Shown piece by piece: positions 21,863-33,032 of a stretch of DNA of 64,000 nt. The notes below the pieces were generated by a model that saw only the letters and a list, made by a program, of their open reading frames with translations, was not told where the DNA came from and did no database searches. This stretch comes from Kitagawia praeruptora (lineage: Eukaryota > Streptophyta > Magnoliopsida > Apiales > Apiaceae). The DNA is taken from NCBI GenBank assembly GCA_037693485.1, contig CM075350.1:63344001-63408000 (forward strand). Direction: 5' to 3'. Made by a program: the position numbers and the translations under genes. How positions within the stretch are numbered: position 1 is the first letter of the stretch; each line of letters begins with the position of its first letter.

Positions 21863-24800
21863 TCAACTATTTGATGCTTCTTTTCCTTTATCACTTCCAT
21901 GATGAGATTCACCTCTGTCACTGTCTTTATCTCCCCTACCAGTTCTTCTTTTATCTCCCTTAGTCTGTTGTTGTTGTTGTCTTTGAAATGTCTTTATCTC
22001 CCCCTTTTTGACATCAGCAACATTAATTCCAAGAGATTCAGTAACAGAACAAATGAGATTCATTAGAACTGCTTGATTTTCCATAATAGTGACTTGGTTA
22101 TCTTCAAGTGTTTGAAGTCTTGATTGAATTTCAAATTGAGATTTCTGAATGTCTTGTAGAACTTCAGAATTAACTTCAATGTTGGAAGTGTTTGGAATAT
22201 CTTCAGATTCAAGTCTTGTAGAAGAAGTTGCCTGTGTAGAATGATATTCAAGTAATAAAACTCGATTAGAGTTACAAGCATCTTCATCTTTCTGATCTGA
22301 AGCTGCAATATGATCATCTTGTCCTTCACCAGTATTCTGTGTACTAACATCTACAAATCCTGACGCCTCCTTAGATTGATCAGATACTGTTGATGTCTCA
22401 ATTCTGGCTGATATTGGTAGTACAAACAAAGGAATACTTGGATCATTAGAAATATCTTCTGGTACTGATGGTGTAGAAGTTTTTCTTAGCCTTTCACCTC
22501 TTCTGTTTATAATTCCTGCAAGCCTTTCTTTTTGCTTCTGAGCTTTAACTTCTGGCTTTGAATTGTGCTTTGCTAAGTCATTCTTCTCATACATCTTGAT
22601 AAAAGAATAAGTACCAGCATCCATACCAAGATTATTAGACCAAGATTCAGGAAATACTTGATCCCAGAAATCAAACGATGGTGGTTTCCTAATTTTCTCT
22701 CCCTCACTATGGAGTTGATCATCCATACCCTCATTCTCACTTTGACTATCTAAAGTCAACACTCTTTCTACCTCTCCTTTTGCCTGGTCAGGAGCCAGCC
22801 GCTCTGAATGTGGATAAATATCCATCTTTTCAAGTTTATCACTCAAATTTGGATAAGTGCTCTCATGACCTACAGAAAAATAGAGTTTAGAAGAAGTTTT
22901 TATACCTGAACTCACATGGAGAGAGGGTTCCTCATTTGGCATGGGGCTTGAGGTTTTCTCCAAGGAGTGAGCTGCTATAATCTCTGAACCGTTACAATCA
23001 TCTTCTTTCCTTCCAAAGACTACAGGCTCCAGTATACCACTTTCAGGTTCTTTACTAGACTCTGATGTCTTCAGTAATACTTCATTAGACACCATAGTTA
23101 GTACATCACCGTCTTTAAGTGTTGTTTGCTGAGACTCACCCTCAAGGTGGATAGACTCTGACTGAATAATATTTGTTTGATCTTCAAGAAAATCAGTCAA
23201 AGTTATTCCTCCCATATCATAGGGTTTCTCACTTGCAATTTCAGTCATCACAGAAGAACTTTCAACATCAGCTATCACAGCTCCTGAGTCATCCAACCTC
23301 TGACTAGATGGTTCTTGTGTTGCAGTGACTGTGATCTGATCTTTCCTACTATCCACAACTGGTGCAATAGTATCTTCTGTTGACTGCATTCCTCTATCTA
23401 CTTCCTCCTGTTGTTCACCTTGAGCTGAAGCATCTTCAATAATGACATCTTTGTCAAATAAATATGCATGAAGTGATTGAAGTGCAACATGCTTCGAGAG
23501 TCCAAATTTCCTGACCAATTGTCTTCTGACAGATACATAGAAATACATCTTCATTAAGTCAAGTCTTTGATGTAGAAGTCCATATTCATCTGGAAATAAA
23601 AGTTTTGGTACTCTTTCAACCAGAAAATCTAGAACAGGCCTTGACAACTTCACTTTGAGAGAAATTAGTCCAATAGCCAGTCTGTATGATAATGTAGTTT
23701 CCCATGAAGAATCAATATCCAGATCTCTATGGTCATTTGTTGACTTGATTGTAGCTTCATTTGTAGAGACCTGCATGATATTAGTTGGACTAGACTCTGT
23801 GTGTGTAGGTGACAATTGAATCTTTCTCCTTGTTCTCCTGGTATAGTGAGCAAAAGATTTATCCTGAGAAGACTCAAGAGGTGTAGACACAGAAGTGATC
23901 TTGGGATGAGATCCTTTTTCAATAGACACAGTCTTTTGAGAGACAATATCTAGTAACTGTTTTCCCTTTTTAAGTACCACAGTCTTTTGAGAAACTGCAG
24001 CATGGCTGTGACTAGGTGCTTCATCTCTTTGTCCTAGCTTAGAAAGTCGAATTGCAGCCTTCAATTCCTCTCTCTCAGCAAGAGATATATTATCATCATC
24101 TTCACTAGAACTACTACTACTACTTGACACAACAAATCTTCTCTTCCTTACAACTAATGTCTTTTGAGAAACACCAGAGATTGGTTTCTTTGAAACAATA
24201 GGCTGTGGATTAAAACTTTGTTCTTTAATTATTTCAGAGACTATAATGCTTTGGGCTACTTGGGTAGACACAGGTGGGTTCTCCTCCAAATGAGATTCCT
24301 GAGCCATTTCACCACAAAAGAAAGAAGAATTGTAGAGAGTAGGAAGATGAGTTTTAAGAATTACCTGAACATAATGTGGATAATGAATTGCAGGTATTTC
24401 ATCTAGATTCTTTTCATTGTCCTTCTTTGTAATGTTAGAGAAAATTCTCTTTTACTGTACATAAGATGAAACACAATGTTCTCTACCAAATCTAGCTTCA
24501 ACATCAGGAATAAAATGGTTAATAAACATTTGTATAAATCTATGATAATAAACCATTTTCCTGTTTTGATCTCTTAACCCAAGTTTAATACACATCTGAC
24601 TTAAGATAATGTGACCAATGTTAATTACTCTGTCATAAAGCAAACTGTAAGCAATATGTGAAGTAACAGAAGTAATTTGATCAAAAGAACTACATTTACC
24701 AGTAAAGCATTTAGCTAATTGATAAAAGAAGAAAGACCACTCTTTCCTAAGATAAGATCTTCTTAACTGGCTCATGTTATCTAAAGGTCCATTATAACCT

Positions 24801-25189
24801 AATGCAGACAACATAGTTCTAACATCATCATCAGATGGTACATTCTCATAAATCAAACTAACAGGTAAGTGAAGTACTGAATTAATAACAGATCCAGTAA
24901 TATCAAAAGAGTCTTGTCCTAAATGTAGAACAATCTTACCTGATTGACTCTGAGTAGAATAAATTACCTCAGCATTCTCCCAAGCTTGTGTAACAGCTGC
25001 TTGATTAATTTGTGGAGATGCTGTCAATGCATAACTTAATGGTCCATATGCCAGAAAGTTCATGATTGGATGAAAATCAGATGACACTCCTTCCTTGTTG
25101 GTGATAGCTGCTACATGATTGTTTGTCATAAAATCGAAGTCACCAAACTTGAAGGCTACTGATTTAGGTAATCTTCTCTGAGCTGCCAT
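21863..25189 (-). CDS. Long extra (env-position) ORF of the SIRE-like element, one internal stop
   Basis: Starts at ATG 25189. The first 245 codons (25189-24455) encode a globular segment beginning MAAQRRLPKSVAFKFGDFDF. A TAA at 24454-24452 is the only stop; the same frame then stays open for another 863 codons to 21863. An ATG at 24307 could start the second part separately (814 residues). The C-terminal part is Ser/Glu/Asp-rich, low-complexity, with three SQKT(L/V) repeats near its start, a likely coiled coil (QKSQFEIQSRLQTLEDNQVT) and a basic Gln/Arg tail. No signal peptide or clear membrane segment is visible. It sits where SIRE elements carry an envelope-like or other extra ORF; function is unknown. 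Confidence 0.7.
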
Positions 25190-25862
25190 TTTTAATCTGA
25201 AAAGAACTTGAAAAATTCTTGAAATGGATTTGTGATTTTGAAAACTCGAGAGTGTTTTTACTTTAGAGAATATGAAATTAGAGAAAGCAATTACACGATT
25301 AGAGTTTCAAAACAAATATATTTCACAAATCTTTCAGACCACTATCCCACGTCAACACGTAGATTGACAGGTGTCAGTCCCTGAAAAATGCGGTTATCCA
25401 CGATTTTTGGAAAATAAAATCCAAAATTGATTTTCATGAAATAAATCAGGGTATTATCAAGAAAAAAAAATCAACACTGATCAGCTTCATTTTCCTGTTG
25501 TGACCTCCATCAAAATAATCACAAAAGCAATGTGATTTAAAAAATAATAATAAATCTCAAATCCTGATGGTCACACTTGAAATCCTGATCAATATCATCC
25601 TGATTCCAGAGACTTAAATGGAGTTTCCACGTGGCATTTTTCTTTTATCTGAAAAAGAAATAAACAATTAATCTGAACAAAATTAATTGGTTAGATATAT
25701 TCGACATTTCTTGAAAACAAGAAATACAGTCACACGCAATAATTAGCATCTGACTTCATTAAAACTTCCAAGTGACTGTTCAGCTTCTCACGTCTTTCTA
25801 TAAAAGAAACAGACGCCTTATGCCATTCTCCATAAACCTTTCAATTTCTTTTCTTCTCAACA
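25190..25862. promoter_or_regulatory. Divergent intergenic region with TATA box (25799-25806) and G-box
   Basis: Non-coding on both strands between the start of the long minus ORF and the start of a small plus ORF. TATAAAAG occurs at 25799-25806, 57 bases before the plus-strand ATG. CCACGTGG (a G-box core) occurs near 25627 and further ACGT cores near 25350. The layout looks like a bidirectional promoter, but this is inferred from motifs only. Confidence 0.45.
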
Positions 25863-26132
25863 ATGCTTCTCAAACCAAAATTCCATTCAAACCCATTCTT
25901 TAGATTTTTCACAGTCGATGAACATCCTGTTCTTGATCATCTCTTTGAAAAGACGACTCTTCTCATCGAACTAATCATGGATGAATTAGTGTCAGATAAT
26001 ATCCAGAGGTTTCTCCTAGAACATCCATCTATTGGATACAATCTTCCCCTAACCTCCTCAAAACTTGAGGATGAAGAATTTGGCCGAGAGTCTGAGGTTG
26101 ATCTTGATGGGGATGCTATACATTTAAGTTAG
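25863..26132 (+). CDS. Small antisense ORF inside the SIRE-like element (89 aa)
   Basis: ATG at 25863 in context CAACAATGC, about 30 bases downstream of the expected start site for the TATA box at 25799-25806; stop at 26130-26132. The protein begins MLLKPKFHSNPFF, has a hydrophobic/acidic middle (VLDHLFEKTTLLIELIMDEL) and an acidic C-terminus. It lies opposite to gag-pol and outside all known element genes, between RNase H and the extra ORF. I do not recognise it. Downstream AT-rich sequence with AATGAAAATACAA near 26325 could serve as a polyadenylation region. It may be a real antisense gene, like the antisense ORF of Tat elements, or chance. Confidence 0.4.
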   Translation: MLLKPKFHSNPFFRFFTVDEHPVLDHLFEKTTLLIELIMDELVSDNIQRFLLEHPSIGYNLPLTSSKLEDEEFGRESEVDLDGDAIHLS

Positions 26133-26690
26133 CTACTCTCATTCAAGTCGCCCAGACAAGGAATCCAAGAGCAGACGAGGCTGTTTAATTCCCTGATGGA
26201 TTTCTTGAGATGCTCCTTGTCCTGTACCTCAGAATTCATTTCATTAGACAAGTATAGAATTATCAGTAAAAGTTAGACAAAAAGATGTTGTATTTCATTT
26301 CCATGTATATAATGCTTTCAATTAATGAAAATACAATTTCTTATTATCTACTTGTCTTTTGATTATTGAATGATGTATAAATTATCAGTATGCAAATATT
26401 AAAACTTGCTGGCATAGAATTAACACATCACAGAATTAGATTACTACACAAAGTAAATGTCAGGATTTGAAACAATTTTCATAATCCTGATACTGACACA
26501 ATACTGATGACGTCAGCATCCTGATAACAAATCTAATCCTGATGATTATTAACAAGTCTATCATACTGAAATTTATCAAGGCAAAGTGTTATAGCTAAAG
26601 CATTTAACAATCAAATATAGATCCTAATAAGAATATCAAGTCTATAAGCTAAAAACAACATACCTTGCTACTGTTGCAGATGTTAAAGAT

Positions 26691-28231
26691 CTAGAAATTT
26701 AACATTCCTAACTCACTTACTAATCTATTGAATGTAGTCTCATCAAGTGGTTTAGTTAGAATATCAGCAAGCTGTTTGTCAGTAGGAACAAAATGAAGTT
26801 CCACAGTACCATTCTCAATATGTTCTCTAATAAAATGATACCTGACACCAATGTGCTTAGTCCTTGAATGTTGAACTGGATTTTCTGCAATTTTAATAGC
26901 ACTAGTATTATCACAAAACATAGGAATATTACTAAGTGTCATACCATAATCCATCAACTGATTTCTTATCCAGAGGAGCTGTGCACAACAACTGCCTGCT
27001 GCTATGTACTCAGCTTCTGTAGTTGAGGTTGAAACAGATTGTTGTTTCTTGCTTGCCCAAGAAATCAATCTATTTCCCAAGAATTGACATGTACCTGTAG
27101 TGCTTTTCCTGTCTATCTTACACCCTGCATAATCAGAGTCTGAATAGCCAATTAGAAAGAAATCAGATTCTCTAGGGTACCACAAACCAAGATTTGGAGT
27201 TCCTTTGAGATATCTAAAAATTCTCTTCACAGCAATTAAATGAGATTCCTTAGGATCACTTTGGAATCTAGCACATAAACAGGTAGAAAACATTATATCT
27301 GGTCTACTTGCAGTTAGATATAACAATGAGCCTATCATGCCTCTATAACTAGTATTATTCACACTCTTTCCCTTAGGATCAGAGTCTAGTTTAGTGGCTG
27401 TTGCCATGGGTGTTTTTGCAACTGCACAGTCTTGAAAGTCGAACCTTCTTAAAAGATCTTTGATATACTTTGACTGATTAATGAAAATACCAGTCTCAGT
27501 CTGTTTGACCTGCAAGCCTAAGAAATAATTTAATTCACCCATCATGCTAATCTGATACTTAGACTGCATAATCTTGCTAAACTTAGCACACAATTTTTCA
27601 TTAGTAGAGCCAAATATGATATCATCAACATAATTTGAACTAAAAGCAATTCACCTTTTATCTTTCTAAAGAATAGAGTTTTGTCAATTGTACCTCTTGT
27701 GAAGCCATTTTCAAGAAGAAATTTAGACAAAGTCTCATACCATGCTCTTGGTGCCTGCTTTAGTCCATAGAGTGCCTTGTCAAGTTTGTAGGCATGATTT
27801 AGAAATTTTGGATCAACAAATCCAGGTGGCTGTTCCACATACACTTCCTCATCAAGTTTGCCATTTAGAAAAGCACTCTTTACATCCATCTGGTATACCT
27901 TGAATTTTGAATGAACTGCAAATGCAAGAAACATTCTGATTGCTTCCAATCTTGCTACAGGTGCAAAGGTCTCATCATAATCAATGCCTTCTTCCTGAGA
28001 ATAACCCTTGGCCACCAGTCTTGCTTTGTTTCTTACAATCATACCAGATTCATCTAGCTTGTTTCTGAAAACCCATCTTGCACCAATAATAGATCTATCT
28101 TTAGGTCTTGGTACCAGTTTCCAGACTTTGTTTCTCTCAAACTCATTTAACTCTTCCTGCATTGCAATTACCCAATCAGGATCCTGTAAGGCTTCTTCAA
28201 CCTTCTTAGGTTCATTTTTGAGAGAAAACAA
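26691..28231 (-). pseudogene. SIRE reverse transcriptase and RNase H (frameshifted)
   Basis: Frame 28231-27542 carries the start of the Copia RT: WVIAMQEELNEFERNKVWKL, GIDYDETFAPVARLEAIRMF, FLNGKLDEEVYVEQPPGFVD and ALYGLKQAPRAWYE. Just before the YVDD box a one-base deletion near 27632 shifts the frame. Frame 27593-26691 continues with the RT end (GELNYFLGLQVKQTETGIFI) and RNase H (SDSDYAGCKIDRKSTTGTC, SVSTSTTEAEYIAAGSC, SRTKHIGVRYHFIREHI). Together they would copy element RNA into cDNA. The YVDD-proximal deletion inactivates this copy. Confidence 0.92.
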
Positions 28232-29691
28232 CTATACAAGCATTCATTTTGAATTGATCTTCTAGTTCGAACACCACTATTTGGATCACCAATAATCAAA
28301 TCTTCAGTATGATCCTTTGTCCATTTTCTAACAGGTGGTAGATTAACTCTGCTAGTCTCTCCCCCTAAGTTAGTGGTATCTCTTGTAGAAGAATTCTTTC
28401 TGCCTTCAATAACTCCCCTTTGATCAATAGAATCAGTAGATTCCATATTGCTGCTAGTTATTGATCTTTCCTCAGTAGACTCTGAAAAGTCAGTTCCTGA
28501 TGGAGTAGACTCTGAATAGCTAGTCTGCTCCTGATGATCACTGTGTTCTCTTTGATTTATTTGCTCCCCCTCAACAGTAGCATTCCTTTGAGAAGCAATA
28601 GAAATTCCTTTTGGAGAACCTTCATCATCACTGGATAGTATCTCAGAATTCTTCAGATTTTCAAATTCCAATTTGTCATGGCTTTCATCAGTTTGCAGAA
28701 TTCCAAATTTCTTATCATCAAATGCAACATGAATTAATTCCATAACAATGTGAGTTCTGAGATTATAAACTTTGAAGGCCTTAGATGCTGAATATCCTAG
28801 AAAGATTGCTTCATCCGATTTGGCTTCAATTTTTCCAAGTTGTTCTGGATGAATTTTTAGGACATAGCATTTGCATCCAAAGATGTGAAAGTATTTCACA
28901 CTTGGTTTCTTTCCTTTGATCATCTCATAGGGAGTTTTTCCATGACTATTTACAAAGGTACAATTTTGAGTGAAACATGCAGTGTTAATAGCTTCTGCCC
29001 AAAAGTAGGTTGGAAGTTTTGCATCTACAAGCATGGTTCTTGCTGCCTCTATGAGAGTTCTGTTCTTTCTTTCCACTACACCATTCTGCTGAGGTGTACC
29101 AGGTGCATAAAACTGTTGAGTAATTCCATTGTCTGCACAAAACCCCTCCATTGTAGAATTCTTGAATTCTATACCATTGTCACTCCTAAGTACTTTGACT
29201 TTGTACTCAGAGTTATTCTGAATATTCTTGACAAGTTCAATGATTTGCTGAGGAGCTTCATCCTTCTTGTGTAGAAAGAACACCCATGTAAACCTTATGA
29301 AATCATCCACTATCACTAGAGCAAATCTTTTCTTGCTGATAGACATAATGTTTACTGGACCAAACAGATCAAGATGTAGCATGTGAAATGGTTCAGTAAT
29401 TGAATTCTCAGTCTTGCTCTTGAAAGTGGTTCTTCTTTGATTTCCAAGATGACATGAATCACAAAGTCCATCTTGCACATAATTTGCCTGAGGTAGGCCT
29501 CTCACCAGATTGTGCTTAACAAGTTGATTAAGCTTCTTGAAATTAAGATGTGAGAGCTTCTTGTGCCAATTCCAGCTTTCATCATTTGTTGCTTTGCTGT
29601 AGAGACATCTAACAATTCCTTTAGATGTATCACTTAAGCTGGCTTCATATATGTTACCATGTCTTTGACCAGTTAGAACAATGTCTCCATT
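28168..29691 (-). pseudogene. SIRE integrase (pre-integrase zinc region plus DDE core)
   Basis: After a stop at 29692-29694 the frame of the protease resumes. The zinc-binding region includes HKKLSHLNFKKL and CDSCHLGNQ. The core shows VIVDDFIRFTWVFFL (Asp), LRSDNGIEFKN (Asp) and PQQNGVVERKNRTL (Glu), so the DDE triad is intact. A long Ser/Thr/Glu-rich C-terminal part follows. The frame is lost near 28225, where RT continues in another frame. Copia integrases lie upstream of RT, as here. Confidence 0.92.
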
Positions 29692-29991
29692 CTACATATT
29701 CAAGATTTTGCATCCTTCTCTGTCAAAGATTGATTTGTAACCTTTATCACCCAGTTGACTTATGCTTAAAAGAGTATGTTTCAAGCCTTCAACCAGTGCT
29801 ACATTTTCTATGATGACATTCCCCAAAACAATTGAGACATATCCCAGAGTTTCCCCTTTGTTGCCATCTCCAAAAGATATTACTGGGCCAACTTTCCTCT
29901 CAAATTTTGTAAGCAGGGACTTCTTTCCAGTCATATGTCCAGAGCATCCACTGTCCAAGATAATTGAATGCTTCTTTTCTGTGCCCTGCAA
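29692..29991 (-). pseudogene. SIRE aspartic protease
   Basis: 99-residue frame with the active-site motif IILDSGCSGHMTG and the following FGDGNKGETLGYVSI and VALVEGLKHTLLSISQLGDK. It lies one frame away from gag, whose stop is at 30003, and ends at a TAG (29694-29692) before the integrase. The protease would mature the Gag-Pol polyprotein. Immediately upstream, on minus, TTTTTGTTTGCAG|GGC resembles a 3' splice site. Confidence 0.88.
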
Positions 29992-30002
29992 ACAAAAAGT
30001 AA

Positions 30003-32294
30003 CTAGTTAGAATTTTTTAGGACCCAACTTTGATTGGATCCTTTCTTACTAGATTTTAAAACAACAGGCTTTGAAAATTTTGTCTTTACTTTACCTGTTG
30101 TAGAGTCAACTTTAGACTCTAATTTCACAAACTGTTTGTGACTAGGAGTTTCAGATTTCAAGGAATAATAGTCATAATACAGTTCATGATATTCTCTACA
30201 CATGTAAATGGAATGAAGTAAACTACCACAATGATAACAAGCTTTTTGTGGTTGGTATTGAATTTTCTGAGTCTTGGGGAATCTGGACTCAGTTTTCCAA
30301 GAAGGTTTTTGATTGCAGTCTAGGGCCAAATGATTATGATTTCCACACTTATAGCATTTTTTCCTAGGTGCATCAGGTACATTCTTGTAATTATTCTCTT
30401 TGTTAATACCTTCTTTTCCATTCCTATTTCTTTTGATCTTGCTAGACTCTGAAAGACCATCTAATCTCTGTTTCAACTGAGACTTAGACAGAAACCCTAT
30501 GTTTACATTCTTAGGTTTCTCTAACACTTTCTTATCTGAATTACTATTGTTAATCCTTTTGTGTACAACAGGGGTACCTTTTGAATCAACAAATTTAACA
30601 TGATTAGGTTCAGAAACAATTTTCTTACCTTCAGATTTAGATGTGCTAGCTTCTACTTTACTATCATCAATGACAATAGCTACTTTTTCTTCTTGTCTAG
30701 CCTTATCAAAACCTAAACCATTAACCTTACCACGAATTCCATTTTCGATGATTTCTTGTGTCTTTTTACCAGAAATGTTAATGGTCTTAATCACATCTCT
30801 CTCTTCCTCTAGTTCTTTTCTGACATAGTCATAAGCCTCAAGAATAACACTGTAATCATGCTTAGCTTTATCAGAACTTAATTTGTATTCTTCCATTTGA
30901 ATTAACTCAGATTCAAGAAAATTATTTCTATCAACTAACTTATCATTCTTAACCTTAAGTTCATCTCTTTCATTAGTAAGAATTCTAAAATTAGTCATAA
31001 GATTCTTAAACTCAGCATAGATAGATCTAATTTCATCAGAATTTAAGCTATCAAATGAATCAAGAGAGTGATGTGATACCTTAACAGAGGATGGAGAAGT
31101 TTTCTTTGGAGATCCAGGTTTGTCTGAAACATTTGCCATCAGTGCAATGTTGTCATAATCCAATTCATCTTCAGAATCACTGGAATCAGCCCAATCCTTC
31201 TGTGTGACCATAAGTGCATTACCCTTTCCTGAATTTCTATGCTTCTTACACTCACTAGCAAAGTGTCCAAGCTCGCTGCAATTAAAGCACTTGATCTTGG
31301 CCTTATCAAGCTTGACAATTATATCTTTGCCTTTGTCACTCTTCTTCTCCTCCTTCTTTTGAAAAGGTCCTTTGCTAAATCTTCTCCTGTTGAATCTTCC
31401 TTTCTTGAAAGCTTTAGCAAACATAGCAAAGAGTTCCTGCATCTCTGATTCAGAATCACCGTTATCACAGTCTATATCAGTAGTCTCTGACTTAGAACTT
31501 TCTTTGCTTTTCTTCTTCCTTGAGTTCTTTACAACAATTTCTTCATGCTGTTCTTCCGGAAGCTTCTTTAATTCAGATTGAGCAGAAAGTGCAACAGTCT
31601 TCATCTTTCCTTCACTCTTGCTCTTCTTCTTCTGCTTGTCAAGTTCATAAGCTCTTAGTTTTCCATATACCGCCTCTAATGATATCTCATCCAGATCATT
31701 AGATTCCTCAATCGCAGATATCTTCTCATTGTAGAAATTAGGCAAAGCTTTCATGAACTTTGTATTCATATCCTCCAAGTCATAATATTTACCATGCATG
31801 GCCATCTCATTTATGAGTTTTGTAAACCTATCAAAGGTATCAGTAAGTGACTCACCAGACTTGGATTCAAAGTACTCATACTGTTGTATAAGTAGTGTCC
31901 TCATATTCTTCCTGACAGGCTTAGTTCCTTCACAGTGAACCTTAAGATTGTCCCATATATCCTTAGCAGTTTTACAAGAGAGAACATAGTTAGTGAGAAC
32001 AGAATCAAGACTGTTGAATAATATGTTTCTCACTTTAGCATCTTTAAGAACATTCTCCTTGTCCTTATCTGACCACTCAGATTTAGGCTTCTCTGCTGTA
32101 TGTTCTGGAACAACCACACCATCAACAGTTGCTTGTCCAACGACCTTTGTTGGAACATAAGGTCCATCTCTGATTCTGTCAAGATAATCAGGATCTGTTG
32201 CTTCCAGATGATGCAACATCTTTACTTCCCATAGAGTATATTCATTTCTCTTGAGCATAGGAATCTTAGTATTCCCATCCTTGTAACTAGACAT
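30003..32294 (-). CDS. SIRE gag, 763 aa, intact frame
   Basis: ATG at 32294, 50 bases inside the 5' LTR/primer site. Residues 1-230 form the Copia gag (UBN2-type) region: LKRNEYTLWEVKMLHHLEA, ILFNSLDSVLTNYVLSCKTA and YEYFESKSGESLTDTFDRF. Three CCHC zinc knuckles follow: CFNCSELGHFASEC, CYKCGNHNHLALDC and CYHCGSLLHSIYMC. The middle is Lys/Ser/Glu-rich with a coiled-coil stretch (LMTNFRILTNERDELKVKND). The frame has no lesion. Gag packages genomic RNA in cytoplasmic particles. Length and triple knuckles match the large gags of SIRE-type elements. Confidence 0.9.
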   Translation of the reverse strand: MSSYKDGNTKIPMLKRNEYTLWEVKMLHHLEATDPDYLDRIRDGPYVPTKVVGQATVDGVVVPEHTAEKPKSEWSDKDKENVLKDAKVRNILFNSLDSVLTNYVLSCKTAKDIWDNLKVHCEGTKPVRKNMRTLLIQQYEYFESKSGESLTDTFDRFTKLINEMAMHGKYYDLEDMNTKFMKALPNFYNEKISAIEESNDLDEISLEAVYGKLRAYELDKQKKKSKSEGKMKTVALSAQSELKKLPEEQHEEIVVKNSRKKKSKESSKSETTDIDCDNGDSESEMQELFAMFAKAFKKGRFNRRRFSKGPFQKKEEKKSDKGKDIIVKLDKAKIKCFNCSELGHFASECKKHRNSGKGNALMVTQKDWADSSDSEDELDYDNIALMANVSDKPGSPKKTSPSSVKVSHHSLDSFDSLNSDEIRSIYAEFKNLMTNFRILTNERDELKVKNDKLVDRNNFLESELIQMEEYKLSSDKAKHDYSVILEAYDYVRKELEEERDVIKTINISGKKTQEIIENGIRGKVNGLGFDKARQEEKVAIVIDDSKVEASTSKSEGKKIVSEPNHVKFVDSKGTPVVHKRINNSNSDKKVLEKPKNVNIGFLSKSQLKQRLDGLSESSKIKRNRNGKEGINKENNYKNVPDAPRKKCYKCGNHNHLALDCNQKPSWKTESRFPKTQKIQYQPQKACYHCGSLLHSIYMCREYHELYYDYYSLKSETPSHKQFVKLESKVDSTTGKVKTKFSKPVVLKSSKKGSNQSWVLKNSN

Positions 32295-32327
32295 GATTGC
32301 AGATCTTTATGATTATTCGAAATCAAC

Positions 32328-32341
32328 CTGCTCTGATACCA
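32328..32341 (-). promoter_or_regulatory. Primer binding site for initiator tRNA-Met
   Basis: On minus, two bases after the LTR end, TGGTATCAGAGCAGG. TGGTATCAGAGC is the standard plant Copia primer site complementary to the 3' end of initiator methionine tRNA. Confidence 0.92.
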
Positions 32342-32343
32342 AT

Positions 32344-33032
32344 TGTTAACTCGAATAACTTGTAGAAGGGGGGGGGGGTTGAATACAAGTTATATAATCG
32401 TGTCTGATTTTTGCTTGATTACATGAACAAGAATAAACGAATGAATCAAACTCTACCAAAGGTGTACAATACCTTTAGCAGTTGCTGACAAAATAAATTT
32501 CTCTCTGTTTGCACTCTCGTATACTTACGATTACAAACCTCTCGAACTATTTTTACAATGACATAGAGAGAGTATTTATAATGCTACCTATCAACTAATA
32601 ACAGAAAGATAATCTATACATGACAATGTTCTGCCGTCCAATTGATAGTTTCCATCAATAGAAAATTCTTCCCTTCATAATATCTTCTTTCTTGTTCCTC
32701 AAACAAAGATCCTGTTTTATAGCACTTGCCAGTTTCTGTAGCATCCATAATGACATCATCAGTAACACGACTGATATCAGGATTTCATCTTGCATCAGGA
32801 TCTAACCATCCTATCAGTACTTGATCAGTATTTGACTTGATGTATCAGGATTCGATCTCAGTTCCTGACATGTAGTACTCGATGCACTGTTCATTCCTGA
32901 CTAAACTTTACAGATAACTGTCTAACACATATTTCCTATACAAAGTGCTAAATCCTTTATAAGATCAGGATATACAAGAAGCATAAGTAAAATTCTATTC
33001 TTAACATCACAACTCATGAATTATTCCTAACA
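32344..33032 (-). repeat. 5' LTR of the SIRE-like element
   Basis: 689 bp, TGTTAACTCG...CCTAACA, near-identical to 21010-21696; outer flank CATGT at 33033-33037. Differences from the other LTR include the length of the G run and about ten substitutions. Confidence 0.95.

Larger units (their letters stand above)
21010..33032 (-). mobile_element. SIRE/Maximus-like Ty1/Copia retrotransposon
   Basis: 12-kb element on minus with LTRs 21010-21696 and 32344-33032 (TGTTAACTCGAATAACTTGT ... TTCCTAACA) and 5-bp TSD CATGT (21005-21009, 33033-33037). The order on minus is primer site for initiator tRNA-Met, long gag with three zinc knuckles, protease, integrase, RT, RNase H (Copia order), then a very long extra ORF before the polypurine tract. 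The large gag, the extra ORF after pol and the GGGGGAGAT tract fit the SIRE lineage. The LTRs differ by roughly ten substitutions by eye, so insertion is recent, yet pol has one nonsense and at least two frameshift lesions. Confidence 0.95.

Noticed and set aside
30643..31702. Ser/Leu-rich plus-strand frames
   Set aside because: Antisense of the Lys/Glu-rich SIRE gag.
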